Below, in pieces: positions 1-8,063 of a stretch of 64,000 bases of DNA. The notes beneath the pieces are model-generated. The model saw nothing but the letters and a program-made list of their open reading frames with translations, did not search any database and had not been told where the DNA came from. The DNA is from Hominiventricola aquisgranensis (GTDB lineage Bacteria > Bacillota > Clostridia > Lachnospirales > Lachnospiraceae): the NCBI RefSeq assembly GCF_040096225.1, contig NZ_JBBMFC010000018.1:1-64000 (forward strand). Reading direction: 5' to 3'. Numbering within the stretch: position 1 is the first letter of the stretch; every line of letters starts with the position of its first letter. Position numbers and translations under genes: made by a program.

Positions 1-25
1 TCAAAAGAATATTTAGCCATAAAAA

Positions 26-75
26 TACCGACCTCCAATCGTTAGATTTTTAGGTCTAACTTTTGGGGGTCGGTA
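26..75. repeat. Imperfect inverted repeat resembling an IS3-family terminus
   Basis: A 21-base arm (26-46) is complementary at 18 positions to 55-75, with an 8-base loop. The right arm followed by CA (GGGGGTCGGTACA) resembles the right terminal repeat of IS3/IS150-group elements. If so, the element body would lie left of the window. A plain hairpin or MITE-like remnant is equally possible, and no transposase is visible here. Confidence 0.35.
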
Positions 76-80
76 CAGAT

Positions 81-831
81 GGATGTGTCAGTCTTTTTTG
101 TGTCAGTGAATCAGGGGGTGATAAATTCATGTAGGTTTTTGAAAAATGGCCCACTTTGTGGCCCACTGACTTTAGGGGTGCGGAATAAGTATTTTCAGGA
201 AGTGACAGTGTTTGGAATCAACAATGGGGACCATATTCCACCATTTGATGGAAAAGTGTCATTTCTCTCTAGAAAAGCCCGGAAGGGAAAGCCAAGGTGT
301 TTCATTGACTGGTCCATCCAACTGGTGAGGATCTGGAGACGCCTCTGCTGCAGGAATCGGATCAAAATTTTTTGTAGAGGACATATGGAATTGAATTTCA
401 CGTTCAATACGGGAGGCTACAGGAAAAAGATGGAAGGACACGTATTCTGATCGCTTTTGCTTCTGAAACCTGAAGAGATGAGGGGATATCTGCTTAAATA
501 AGAGATAGTATCTGCATATTATTGACTGGTTTATATGCAGATACTGATGGGTTATCTGCATATTATGTATTGTTTTGTGTGCTGATAATGGAACTTTTCA
601 TTAAGAATCATAGAAATATTATGGAAATGAAAGAATTCTTTCCTTATTATATAATTATATATGTGCTGAAAATGGTGGTTCAAATTCTATCATGTTCCCA
701 TAGAGAAAGGGGCAGGTAAAACGTGTTTATCCTGTCCCTTATTGTTATGTTGTGAATTACAATTTTCATTTCATTAGATGAGTTGGAGTTGAAGGAACAG
801 TAATGCTTAGTTTTTCCGAAAAAAGCGTTCA
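81..831. other. Intergenic region with no convincing gene
   Basis: Open frames here (up to 123 codons) overlap one another, lack ribosome sites and match no family I recognise. The 480-670 part is AT-rich. The only clear structure is the hairpin at 707-740. The stretch is probably debris between an IS-like end and the recombinase cassette. Confidence 0.5.
707..740. terminator. Palindromic hairpin, possible bidirectional terminator
   Basis: AAGGGGCAGGTAAA pairs with TTTATCCTGTCCCTT across a short loop. It lies 92 bases left of the recombinase cassette, so it could stop transcripts leaving the cassette leftward. The T-tracts on both sides are weak. Confidence 0.4.
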
Positions 832-859
832 ATTTTTCGTAGAGCACTCTCTTCTAAGA
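832..859 (+). repeat. Left arm of inverted repeat flanking the recombinase gene
   Basis: This 28-base stretch matches the reverse complement of 2229-2256 at 24 positions, with the uninterrupted core CACTCTCTTC. The two arms enclose the tyrosine recombinase gene and two outward-facing promoters. The size and arrangement fit a site for recombinase-mediated inversion. That function is inferred; only the repeat is directly seen. Confidence 0.75.
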
Positions 860-874
860 TTCCCTTCATGTATA

Positions 875-903
875 ATATTAGATGCTGATTACACTTTTGT
901 CAA
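875..903 (-). promoter_or_regulatory. Outward (leftward) sigma-A-type promoter inside the left repeat
   Basis: On the minus strand TTGACA (903-898) is followed after 17 bases by TAATAT (880-875). Transcription would leave the cassette through the left repeat. In the present orientation it meets only the hairpin at 707-740. After inversion of 832-2256 it would face the cobalamin operon. Confidence 0.5.
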
Positions 904-1058
904 TCTTTTTGATGAAAATTATCGTATAAAAGATCGGCATTTGTCTTTAAAATGCACATCGGAAGGCAGATTCAATTATAAAATCTATGCAATGTAGATA
1001 TTTATACTGCTATCCGCCGTCAGAAACATGGTCAAGAATAACAGACAGGAGGTACTCT

Positions 1059-2165
1059 ATGAGAATCGGACCCAATATTTACAAACGACAGGATGGGCGC
1101 TGGGAAGCACGGATAATGATTGGGAAAAGAGCGGATGGGAAACCACAGTATAAATCTTTGTATGCTCGGTCTTACCGTGATGTAAGCCTTGCAAAAAAAG
1201 ATTTTCAAAATAATGTACATTTTAACGCACCTGTTTCCATGGGTAATACTGTCCTCTTTTCCATTGCCGCAAAAGACTGGTTGGAACATAACCGGAAAAA
1301 CTGGAAACCTTCTACTTATAATAAATACAAAAATTATCTCGAAAGTTATATCTATCCCTGCTGGAAGGATACTCCTGCCGGAAGGATTACCCAGGAAACA
1401 TATGACCTGCTATTCTCATATCTTGAGAAAATTCTGTCTGACAGTTCCCTGCGTGTGATCAACACCATTTTAAAAAGCTGCCTGAAATATACCCTGAAAA
1501 GTGTGCCTATAGATTTTAAAACACTATCCATCAATGCTAATCCGGTCGAAATACTTACTGCTGCTGAAATCTCAAATCTATTGTATAGATTGAGAAACCG
1601 TGTCGATCTTAATACCGTTGGAATACTATTTGCATTGTACACAGGTGTCCGGTTAGGTGAATTATGCGCGTTGAAGTGGGAAGACCTTGATCTGGAAGAT
1701 CGTGTCTGCCATGTCCATCATACATTGCAGCGTATCCAGAATCCTGACAGAAAACCTGATGAGCCAAAGACCTGCTTGCATATTGGATTGCCTAAAAATG
1801 GAAAACAGCGAGTAATCCCTCTGCATGACTATCTCCTTGGATTGCTTCAGAAGATTCAGGGAAATTATGCGCCGTCAGATTATCTGTTATCTGGCACATC
1901 AATTCCGGTCGAACCACGAACAATGGAAAATCGTTTTAAAAAAGTCCTGAAAAATTACGGAATCCGTGAAGTACATTTTCATGTATTGCGACATACTTTT
2001 GCAACTCAGTGTATTGAGTCAGGAATTGATGTAAAAGCTTTAAGTGAAATACTTGGGCATTCTTCTGTGAAAATAACCATGGATAAGTACGTACATCTTA
2101 CCATGCGATTTAAACAGAACCAGATCACAATTCTGCAATTTCCGGAAAAGAACAGAATTTTTTAA
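1059..2165 (+). CDS. Tyrosine-type site-specific recombinase
   Basis: The protein has 368 residues with the normal integrase layout: an AP2-like N-terminal arm-binding segment (GPNIYKRQDGRWEARI), a SAM-like core-binding domain, and a C-terminal catalytic domain. The catalytic set is visible: Arg in TGVRLGEL, HxLRH in HVLRHTFAT, LGHSS, and the nucleophile Tyr in YVHLT. The start at 1059 is chosen because AGGAGG (1047-1052) lies 6 bases upstream; an upstream in-frame ATG at 987 has no such site. The gene sits inside a 28-bp inverted repeat and beside no other phage or conjugation gene. Acting on those repeats as a DNA invertase is therefore a natural reading. An orphan integrase from a decayed element is the alternative. 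Confidence 0.9.
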   Translation: MRIGPNIYKRQDGRWEARIMIGKRADGKPQYKSLYARSYRDVSLAKKDFQNNVHFNAPVSMGNTVLFSIAAKDWLEHNRKNWKPSTYNKYKNYLESYIYPCWKDTPAGRITQETYDLLFSYLEKILSDSSLRVINTILKSCLKYTLKSVPIDFKTLSINANPVEILTAAEISNLLYRLRNRVDLNTVGILFALYTGVRLGELCALKWEDLDLEDRVCHVHHTLQRIQNPDRKPDEPKTCLHIGLPKNGKQRVIPLHDYLLGLLQKIQGNYAPSDYLLSGTSIPVEPRTMENRFKKVLKNYGIREVHFHVLRHTFATQCIESGIDVKALSEILGHSSVKITMDKYVHLTMRFKQNQITILQFPEKNRIF

Positions 2166-2178
2166 GCCGTCAAAATTT

Positions 2179-2207
2179 TTGTCAAATTTCTCATTTATCC
2201 TTATAAT
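2179..2207 (+). promoter_or_regulatory. Sigma-A-type promoter reading into the cobalamin operon
   Basis: TTGTCA (2179-2184), a 17-base spacer and a perfect TATAAT (2202-2207) lie 14 bases after the recombinase stop. A transcript from here crosses the right inverted repeat and then the riboswitch at 2306. No comparably good promoter is visible between the repeat and the aptamer, so this is the best candidate for the operon promoter. It lies on the potentially invertible segment. Confidence 0.65.
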
Positions 2208-2228
2208 CTCATGCTCAGATCCATTTTT

Positions 2229-2256
2229 TCTTGGAAGAGAGTGTTCCACGAAAACT
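2229..2256 (-). repeat. Right arm of inverted repeat flanking the recombinase gene
   Basis: The reverse complement matches 832-859 at 24 of 28 positions. It lies between the promoter at 2179-2207 and the riboswitch, which is where an inversion crossover would have to occur to swap the promoter driving the cobalamin operon. Confidence 0.75.
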
Positions 2257-2305
2257 TCACCGGTCATAGATCTATTGATAGTATGGCCAAAAAATTGAAA
2301 ACGTA

Positions 2306-2455
2306 GTCATATGTAAATGATTAGGAATGCAGTGAGAATCTGCGATAGTTAATCCCTGCTGTGATGATCTACAAAAACCGCAAGAACCATTGGGCAACCG
2401 AGAAGGGCGGCGAGTAGGCTTGAAGATCTAAGTCAGAATACGGCATTTACATGAC
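2306..2455 (+). promoter_or_regulatory. Cobalamin riboswitch aptamer
   Basis: Cobalamin-element landmarks appear in order: GGAATGCAGTGAGAATCTGC, then CTGCTGTGATGA, a variable hairpin region, and a B12-box-like AAGTCAGAATAC. A closing stem forms between GTCAT(AT)GTAAATG (2306-2319) and CATTTACATGAC (2444-2455). It precedes a long leader ending in an intrinsic terminator, so cobalamin binding probably shuts off the downstream uptake operon. Family assignment is firm; the OFF direction is inferred from known members. Confidence 0.88.
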
Positions 2456-2681
2456 GAGGTGTTTACTGTCCGGAGGCATACGGAAAGTCTTTTTTTGTTG
2501 TATCCATGAAGAAAGGGATGGTGAGCACAAAAATTAAGTACATAATTAGTCCACTGCACGGACCCAAATCGGGTGATAACTCCCGGACATTTATTGCGGT
2601 GTCGTTAAAGTCGGCAAGGGAAAGGCAGTGATACATGATAGGACTGCAGCAGGCAGTCATGTGTCGCATATAAACACTATC

Positions 2682-2730
2682 AGGTAACAGAAAACAGGCT
2701 CAGGAAAGGGTCTCGTTCTGTTACCTTTTT
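2682..2730 (+). terminator. Intrinsic terminator in the riboswitch leader
   Basis: AGGTAACAGAA (2682-2692) pairs perfectly with TTCTGTTACCT (2716-2726) and runs into T5. It lies between aptamer and first gene, about 50 bases before the start codon, fitting the riboswitch expression platform. The roughly 225-base gap from the aptamer means an intermediate antiterminator fold or other control is likely. Confidence 0.75.
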
Positions 2731-2781
2731 ATATGTCTAAATTTTCAGAAAATTCTGATAAATAAGAAAGGAAGAAAGATC

Positions 2782-3711
2782 ATGAAACAGATGATACATA
2801 AAAAGTTTATACGTACTGTTACAGTCTGGATGTTACTTCTGGCTATGGGATTGTCCGTAACAGGATGTGATCAGGCGGCCGCTATCGGTGGATCTCAGTC
2901 ATTGGATATTGACTACGTGGGTGGAGACGGAGAGATCACAGAAGACGAAGTCACTGCCAAGAATGAAAGCCCCATGGAGTGGCTGAAGAAGAAGTTGTCC
3001 GGAGACAAGAAAAAAGCCGGTGTCAATGGCCGTGAGGACATCTCCCGGTTCAGCGATGACGCCAGTGTGCAGCAGCTATACGGCCTCAAGGATGATTCTG
3101 ATACACAGTCTGGCAATGATGTGGCAAAGACAGCAGACAGTATCGATGAGTCAGAACAGAATCAGGATACGATCCAGATCGACCAGAAGGATAACAAGAA
3201 GGGAACTGTGGATCTGCCGCTGGAGGATAATTCCGGCAGTGATAGTAACAGTAATAAAAATAACAATACTACTCAGAAACATACCGTTACCTATACCATC
3301 CGCTGTGATACCGCAGTGGCAAATGGTATGGCGCAGGATCCCAAGTGGGCGGGCATCGTACCGGCAAGTGGAGTGATCCTGCCGGTGATCACCATGGAGT
3401 TTGAGCCGGGCGAGACCGTATTTGATCTACTCTGCCGGATCCGTGATACCTACAAGCTTCAGATGGAGTATCGAGGTTCCGATGGTGGACAGTATATATC
3501 CGGTATCAACAACCTGTATGAATTTGACGGCGGCCGCTGGAGCGGCTGGATGTACTGTGTAAATGGCTGGTATCCCAACTACTACTGCGGTGCTTATCAG
3601 GTAAAGGATGGCGATGTCATCGAATGGAACTACACTTGTGACCTGGGCTGTGACCTGGAGAACGGTGATCCGAATGGTTATGGAAAAGACTGGAAGGATA
3701 ATCACAAATAA
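2782..3711 (+). CDS. Lipoprotein with transcobalamin-like C-terminal (DUF4430) domain
   Basis: 309 residues. A lipoprotein signal ends in LSVTGC, with Cys29 as the lipidation site. Then comes a disordered, Asp/Asn/Ser-rich linker to about residue 165, and a C-terminal domain of about 140 residues with the DUF4430 hallmarks: GETVFDLLCRI, a middle YISGINNLYEF strand, GGRWSGWMYCVNGWYPN and the closing VKDGDVIEWNYT. DUF4430 corresponds to the beta domain of vertebrate intrinsic factor and transcobalamin. As first gene after a cobalamin riboswitch and directly before an ECF transporter, it is best read as a surface corrinoid-binding protein handing substrate to the transporter. Binding itself is inferred. 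Confidence 0.8.
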   Translation: MKQMIHKKFIRTVTVWMLLLAMGLSVTGCDQAAAIGGSQSLDIDYVGGDGEITEDEVTAKNESPMEWLKKKLSGDKKKAGVNGREDISRFSDDASVQQLYGLKDDSDTQSGNDVAKTADSIDESEQNQDTIQIDQKDNKKGTVDLPLEDNSGSDSNSNKNNNTTQKHTVTYTIRCDTAVANGMAQDPKWAGIVPASGVILPVITMEFEPGETVFDLLCRIRDTYKLQMEYRGSDGGQYISGINNLYEFDGGRWSGWMYCVNGWYPNYYCGAYQVKDGDVIEWNYTCDLGCDLENGDPNGYGKDWKDNHK

Positions 3712-3728
3712 AAGGAAGATTTGGATAC

Positions 3729-4607
3729 ATGAGATACTTTGAAAATTTACATCCCATCTGCATATTCATTTATTTTGTGGCAGTGATCGGCATGACGCTT
3801 GCATGCTTTCATCCGATCATGCTGCTCCTGTCACTGACCGGTGCATTCTTTTTTCTGATGCGGATAAAGGGAGGCAAGGGAGCCGGGATGCAGTTGTGGT
3901 TTGTATCATCCATCTTCCTGTTCATTGCGGTGGCAAATCCACTGGTGAACCACAGAGGGGTAACGCTTCTTGGCATGTTCCTCAATCAGTGGATCACACT
4001 GGAAGCCATTGCCTACGGACTTACCGCAGGCATGTCGCTGGCGGCACTGATCCTGTGGTTCGGCTGCTACAGCGAAGTCATGACCAGTGAGAAGTTCCTG
4101 TATCTCTTTGGCAAGATCGCTCCGGCAAGTGCACTGCTTATCAGTATGGCGCTGCAGCTGGTGCCGAAGCTCAACCGGCAGTTGGGAGAGATCCGGGAGA
4201 GCCAGGAGATGCTCCGCCCGGCAAAGAAAAATTTCGGCGGAAAAGTAGGAACGGCTATCCGGCATACATCCACACTGGTTGGATGGAGCCTGGAGGGAGC
4301 GGTGGAACAGACCGATTCCATGAAGGCAAGAGGATATGGGTTGAAACGAAGAACAACCTTTCATCTGTTCCATTTTGAATCCAGAGACTTCCGGTTCCTG
4401 TGCGGGGTTCTGATCCTCTTTGGAATCTGTGTGATCGCCAGAGCATTCGGACATGGAACCATGGAATTTTATCCGCGGATGGATGCGGTGATCACAGGAC
4501 AGAGCGGTATCGTGCTCTACATCCTGTTTGGCGTGCTGGCATATCTGCCGGCGATCTTAGAAGGAAAGGAGGCTCTGGTATGGCGTTATTACGGTTTGAC
4601 AAAGTAA
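3729..4607 (+). CDS. ECF transporter transmembrane component (EcfT/CbiQ family)
   Basis: 292 residues, strongly hydrophobic, with several membrane segments in the N-terminal half and one or two at the C-terminus. The coupling-helix motif of EcfT proteins is present as MKARGYGL near residue 200, preceded by a helix-rich cytoplasmic region. It would join the two ATPase halves to the substrate-binding S component at the membrane. The gene starts 17 bases after the lipoprotein gene, and its last 28 bases overlap the ATPase gene. The position behind a cobalamin riboswitch indicates a dedicated cobalamin or precursor transporter rather than a shared group II module. Confidence 0.88.
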   Translation: MRYFENLHPICIFIYFVAVIGMTLACFHPIMLLLSLTGAFFFLMRIKGGKGAGMQLWFVSSIFLFIAVANPLVNHRGVTLLGMFLNQWITLEAIAYGLTAGMSLAALILWFGCYSEVMTSEKFLYLFGKIAPASALLISMALQLVPKLNRQLGEIRESQEMLRPAKKNFGGKVGTAIRHTSTLVGWSLEGAVEQTDSMKARGYGLKRRTTFHLFHFESRDFRFLCGVLILFGICVIARAFGHGTMEFYPRMDAVITGQSGIVLYILFGVLAYLPAILEGKEALVWRYYGLTK

Positions 4608-6286
4608 GCTTCGCATATCCCGATGCCGGAAAACGAGCATTGGATCAGGTCTCCTTTTCCATGGAAGAGGGAGAATACATCGTCGTCTGTGGTGAATCCG
4701 GATGCGGCAAGACAACCCTGCTTCGGCAGGCCAAGCCAGAGATCACTCCGGCAGGTGCAGGAGATGGAACCGTCTACTACCGGGAGCAGCCGCTTAGTGA
4801 AGTGCCGGAGCTTACATCAGCCATGGAGATCGGTTATGTACAGCAGAACCCGGATAACCAGATCGTCACAGATTATGTGTGGCATGAGCTGGCATTTGGT
4901 CTGGAAAATATGGCGCTGCCCACCAGTGTGATCCAGAGAAAGGTCAGTGAGATGGCGAGCTTCTTCGGAATGGAAGAGTGGTTCCGGAAGAAGACTTCGG
5001 AGCTTTCCGGCGGCCAGAAGCAGATGCTGAACCTGGCATCGATTATGGCCATGAACCCAAAGCTTCTTATATTAGATGAACCAACTTCTATGCTGGATCC
5101 CCTGGCGGCGAGAAACCTGCTGGATACAGTTGCCCGGATCAACCGGGAGCTGGGAGTGGCAGTGCTCCTGTGCGAGCATCGGCTGGAAGATGTGTTCCAG
5201 CGGGCAGACCGGGTGCTCTTGATGAAGCAGGGAACGGTACTGACAGACGATACGCCGGAGAACCTGACCTTCACTTTACAGAAGGATCCGACCGCATCCC
5301 GTATCTATTTAGGACTTCCGGGGGCTGCACGGATCTTCGGGGAACTGCAGCAGAAAGGTGTCTGTCCGGTGAACCAAAAACTTCCATTAAGTATCCGGGA
5401 TGCCAGACATGTGTTAAAAGAACTGGATCTGCCCTTTGAAAAAGTGAAAGCTGAACCGGAGAAGAGAACAGAAGCAGCAAAATCCAACAAAGAGAAACCC
5501 GCTCTGGAAGGTAAGGAACTTTGGTTCCGCTATGATGAAAAAGGAAAAGACATCCTACGGGGACTGAACCTGTCCGTACAGCGAGGAGAACTCTTAGCCC
5601 TGCTCGGTGGAAACGGAACCGGAAAGAGTACATTACTTCGGATCTTGTGTGGGCTTAAAAAGCCTTTGCGGGGGAAAGTGAAGAAGGACAAGGAGATGCG
5701 TCTTGCCATGCTTCCCCAGAGTCCCCAGGCGTTATTCGTCTATGACAGTGTCTGGGAAGATCTCCTGGATGCAGCCAAGCAGGGACGGGGAGCAAGATTT
5801 GTAGATAAAGTACAGGGAAATGCAGAGGCCGCGGCGGAACGGGCAAGGGAAGTTGCAGCGAAGCTGGAACTGACGGACAAGCTTACCTCCCACCCGTTTG
5901 ATTTAAGCGGCGGAGAATTGCAAAGGGCTGCAATCGGAAAGCTTCTTCTGCAGGATGCAGATATCCTTCTCTTGGATGAACCGACCAAAGGACTGGATGC
6001 GTATCTGAAACAGGAACTGGCGGGGATCTTAAAGAAGCTGACGGAAGAAGGGATCACCATGCTGATGGTGACACATGACCTGGAGTTTGCGGCATCATAC
6101 GCAGACCGATGTGCGCTTCTCTTTGATGGTCGTATCACATCAGAAGAAGAGCCGCATGCGTTCTTTACAGGCAACCGGTTCTATACGACTACGGCAGGAT
6201 TGATTGCAGAAGGATATTTGCCGGGAGCCATCACTTGTGGGGAGGTGATCGCCGGATGCGAAAAAGCATACGCGAAGAAGATGTAA
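4580..6286 (+). CDS. ECF transporter ATPase with two fused ABC domains (EcfA1-A2)
   Basis: 568 residues with two complete ABC cassettes in one chain. The first has Walker A GESGCGKTT, signature LSGGQKQ and Walker B LLILDEPTSMLD. The second, starting near residue 310, has GGNGTGKST, LSGGELQR and ILLLDEPTKGLD. The NPDNQIVTDYVWHELAFGLEN stretch is typical of EcfA proteins. The start at 4580 is set by AAGGAGG (4566-4572) at 7-base spacing; the frame is open further upstream inside ecfT but lacks a ribosome site. It provides ATP hydrolysis for the EcfT/EcfS pair on either side. Fused EcfA pairs are known, and both sites look intact. Confidence 0.9.
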   Translation: MALLRFDKVSFAYPDAGKRALDQVSFSMEEGEYIVVCGESGCGKTTLLRQAKPEITPAGAGDGTVYYREQPLSEVPELTSAMEIGYVQQNPDNQIVTDYVWHELAFGLENMALPTSVIQRKVSEMASFFGMEEWFRKKTSELSGGQKQMLNLASIMAMNPKLLILDEPTSMLDPLAARNLLDTVARINRELGVAVLLCEHRLEDVFQRADRVLLMKQGTVLTDDTPENLTFTLQKDPTASRIYLGLPGAARIFGELQQKGVCPVNQKLPLSIRDARHVLKELDLPFEKVKAEPEKRTEAAKSNKEKPALEGKELWFRYDEKGKDILRGLNLSVQRGELLALLGGNGTGKSTLLRILCGLKKPLRGKVKKDKEMRLAMLPQSPQALFVYDSVWEDLLDAAKQGRGARFVDKVQGNAEAAAERAREVAAKLELTDKLTSHPFDLSGGELQRAAIGKLLLQDADILLLDEPTKGLDAYLKQELAGILKKLTEEGITMLMVTHDLEFAASYADRCALLFDGRITSEEEPHAFFTGNRFYTTTAGLIAEGYLPGAITCGEVIAGCEKAYAKKM

Positions 6287-7236
6287 GATCCTCCGCACAG
6301 CAGGAAGACAGAAAAGATGTAGAGACAGTTGACGCCACTGTCGTTTCAGAAGTAAAGAGTGAAAAGAAACGGCTTCGCGATGTCTTTGTAAGTCCGGGAA
6401 CCCGGAAAGCAGCCCTGGTTATTACGGTGGTACTTCCGGTACTCCTTATGGCTTATGCCTGGTTTATGAATGTCCGTCCACCTCTTCATGTGAAAAGTGA
6501 GTGGACGTTCCGGGATACGCTGATCCAGAACTCGGATCTTTTCCTGTCCTTCGTGTTCCTGATTGTATCGGCATTGCCTTTCTATCTGGTATTTGACAAA
6601 AAGAAGCAGGTGAAGCCAAGAGAATTGACACCCATTGCCCTGATGGCAGCCTTGTGTGTAGTGGGAAGGGCGGCATTTTCCATTGTACCGTTTCCAAACT
6701 TTAAGCCGGTCAGTGCCATCATTATTATCACAGCTCTGGCATTTGGCCCGGAGGCAGGATATCTGACCGGAGCACTGGCGGCGATCTTAAGCAATTTCCT
6801 GTTCGGTCAGGGACCATGGACACCATGGCAGATGTTCTGCTGGGGACTCATCGGATTTCTGGCAGGCGTCTTCAACCGGATGGGAATGTTCGGTCCGGTG
6901 GGACAGGAGAATGCCAATGACCATGGCAGGCGGAGACATTCCATAACATTGAGCGTCTTTGGGATGGCTATGGGATTCCTGTATGGATGGATCATGAATC
7001 TGTTCTACATTACCGGATATATCCGGCCGGTCAACTGGCATACGGTAGCCGCGGCCTATGTGTCCAGCTTCTTCTTCGAGCTGGGACATGGGACCTGTAC
7101 GGCCATGGTGTTATGGCTGGTAGGGGAAGCATGGGTACGGAAGTTATTGCGGATCAAGAAAAAATTTGGGCTGACAGGAGAAGCAAGGCGCTATGAGCTG
7201 CCGCCTTCCAGATTCGGTCCGGAGGGAGAACCATGA
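6256..7236 (+). CDS. ECF transporter S component, predicted cobalamin or precursor specific (CbrT/CblT-like)
   Basis: 326 residues. After a charged cytoplasmic N-terminus come two membrane segments and then an ECF-S core of about six helices, containing FGPEAGYLTGALAAILSNF and the strongly conserved-looking GQGPWTPWQM loop. The start at 6256 follows GGAGGTG with 8-base spacing and overlaps the ATPase gene by 31 bases. Substrate assignment rests on the riboswitch and DUF4430 neighbours plus resemblance to S components predicted for cobalamin or its lower-ligand precursor. It is longer than the usual 170-220 residues because of the extra N-terminal membrane part. Confidence 0.75.
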   Translation: MRKSIREEDVRSSAQQEDRKDVETVDATVVSEVKSEKKRLRDVFVSPGTRKAALVITVVLPVLLMAYAWFMNVRPPLHVKSEWTFRDTLIQNSDLFLSFVFLIVSALPFYLVFDKKKQVKPRELTPIALMAALCVVGRAAFSIVPFPNFKPVSAIIIITALAFGPEAGYLTGALAAILSNFLFGQGPWTPWQMFCWGLIGFLAGVFNRMGMFGPVGQENANDHGRRRHSITLSVFGMAMGFLYGWIMNLFYITGYIRPVNWHTVAAAYVSSFFFELGHGTCTAMVLWLVGEAWVRKLLRIKKKFGLTGEARRYELPPSRFGPEGEP

Positions 7237-7916
7237 ATGTAATTGAAACGATCAATCTGCAGAAGCATTACCAGATTGGTGACAACAGCGTCCTTGCAGT
7301 GGACGGCATTGATCTGAATGTGAAGGAAGGCGAGTTCGTCTGTATCAGCGGACGAAGCGGTTCCGGAAAGTCAACGCTTCTGAGTCTCTTGGCGGGGCTT
7401 GAGAGTCCCACTGGCGGAGAGGTACGGCTGCTGGGACAGCATCTGGAAGAGATGAACGAGCAGGAACGGGGACGGTTCCGCAGAGCACACATCGGATTTA
7501 TCTTCCAGGCATACAACCTGTTGCCTCAGTTCAATGCCTGGGAAAATGTGGCAGTCCCTCTGGAGATCCGTGGGATCCCGCTGCAGGAACGAAAAGAGAA
7601 GTCCATGGAAGCTTTGGAGATGGTAGGGCTTACCGATCATGCAGAGCATCGGCCTACAGAGATGTCCGGAGGTCAGCAGCAGCGTATCAGTATTGCAAGG
7701 GCCATCATCACAAGACCGGATATCGTCTTTGCAGATGAGCCAACCGGAAACCTGGATACCAGGACTGGTACAGAGATCATGAGCCTTCTGACAGATTTAT
7801 TTAGAAGATGGGGCACTACATTTCTTGTAGTCAGCCATGATGAAGATATGCACCGTTACACAGACCGGGAGATCCGGCTTAAGGACGGCAAAATAGAAAA
7901 GGTAATTGTTCAGTAA
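7233..7916 (+). CDS. ABC transporter ATPase, MacB/LolD type
   Basis: 227 residues, one ABC domain: Walker A GRSGSGKST, Q-loop FQAYNLLPQFNAWENV, signature MSGGQQQR, Walker B IVFADEPTGNLD and switch His in VVSHDED. The family powers MacB/FtsX-type permeases that move substrates outward or extract lipoproteins rather than import vitamins. Its start overlaps the S-component stop by 4 bases, so it is translationally coupled to the ECF genes. The likely partner permease is the product of 10076-11749. Confidence 0.88.
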   Translation: MNVIETINLQKHYQIGDNSVLAVDGIDLNVKEGEFVCISGRSGSGKSTLLSLLAGLESPTGGEVRLLGQHLEEMNEQERGRFRRAHIGFIFQAYNLLPQFNAWENVAVPLEIRGIPLQERKEKSMEALEMVGLTDHAEHRPTEMSGGQQQRISIARAIITRPDIVFADEPTGNLDTRTGTEIMSLLTDLFRRWGTTFLVVSHDEDMHRYTDREIRLKDGKIEKVIVQ

Positions 7917-8063
7917 TAGAACGGTTACTTACAGAATCATACCAACTTAGTTTTATTGACAGGGTTTTGTACTCCTGGATCACTTTCTTACACTTTCAGC
8001 AGAAAGCGTTTCAGGCAGCAAGGAATTGCAATTCAAAAACACCTAAAGGGAGGAAAGTTAAGA

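Noticed and set aside
79..719. Overlapping open frames of 65-123 codons at the left edge
   Set aside because: No ribosome sites, frames overlap on both strands, and no recognisable family; treated as intergenic.
987..1058. Longer start for the recombinase
   Set aside because: The ATG at 987 lacks a ribosome site and adds residues not expected before the arm-binding domain; AGGAGG supports 1059.
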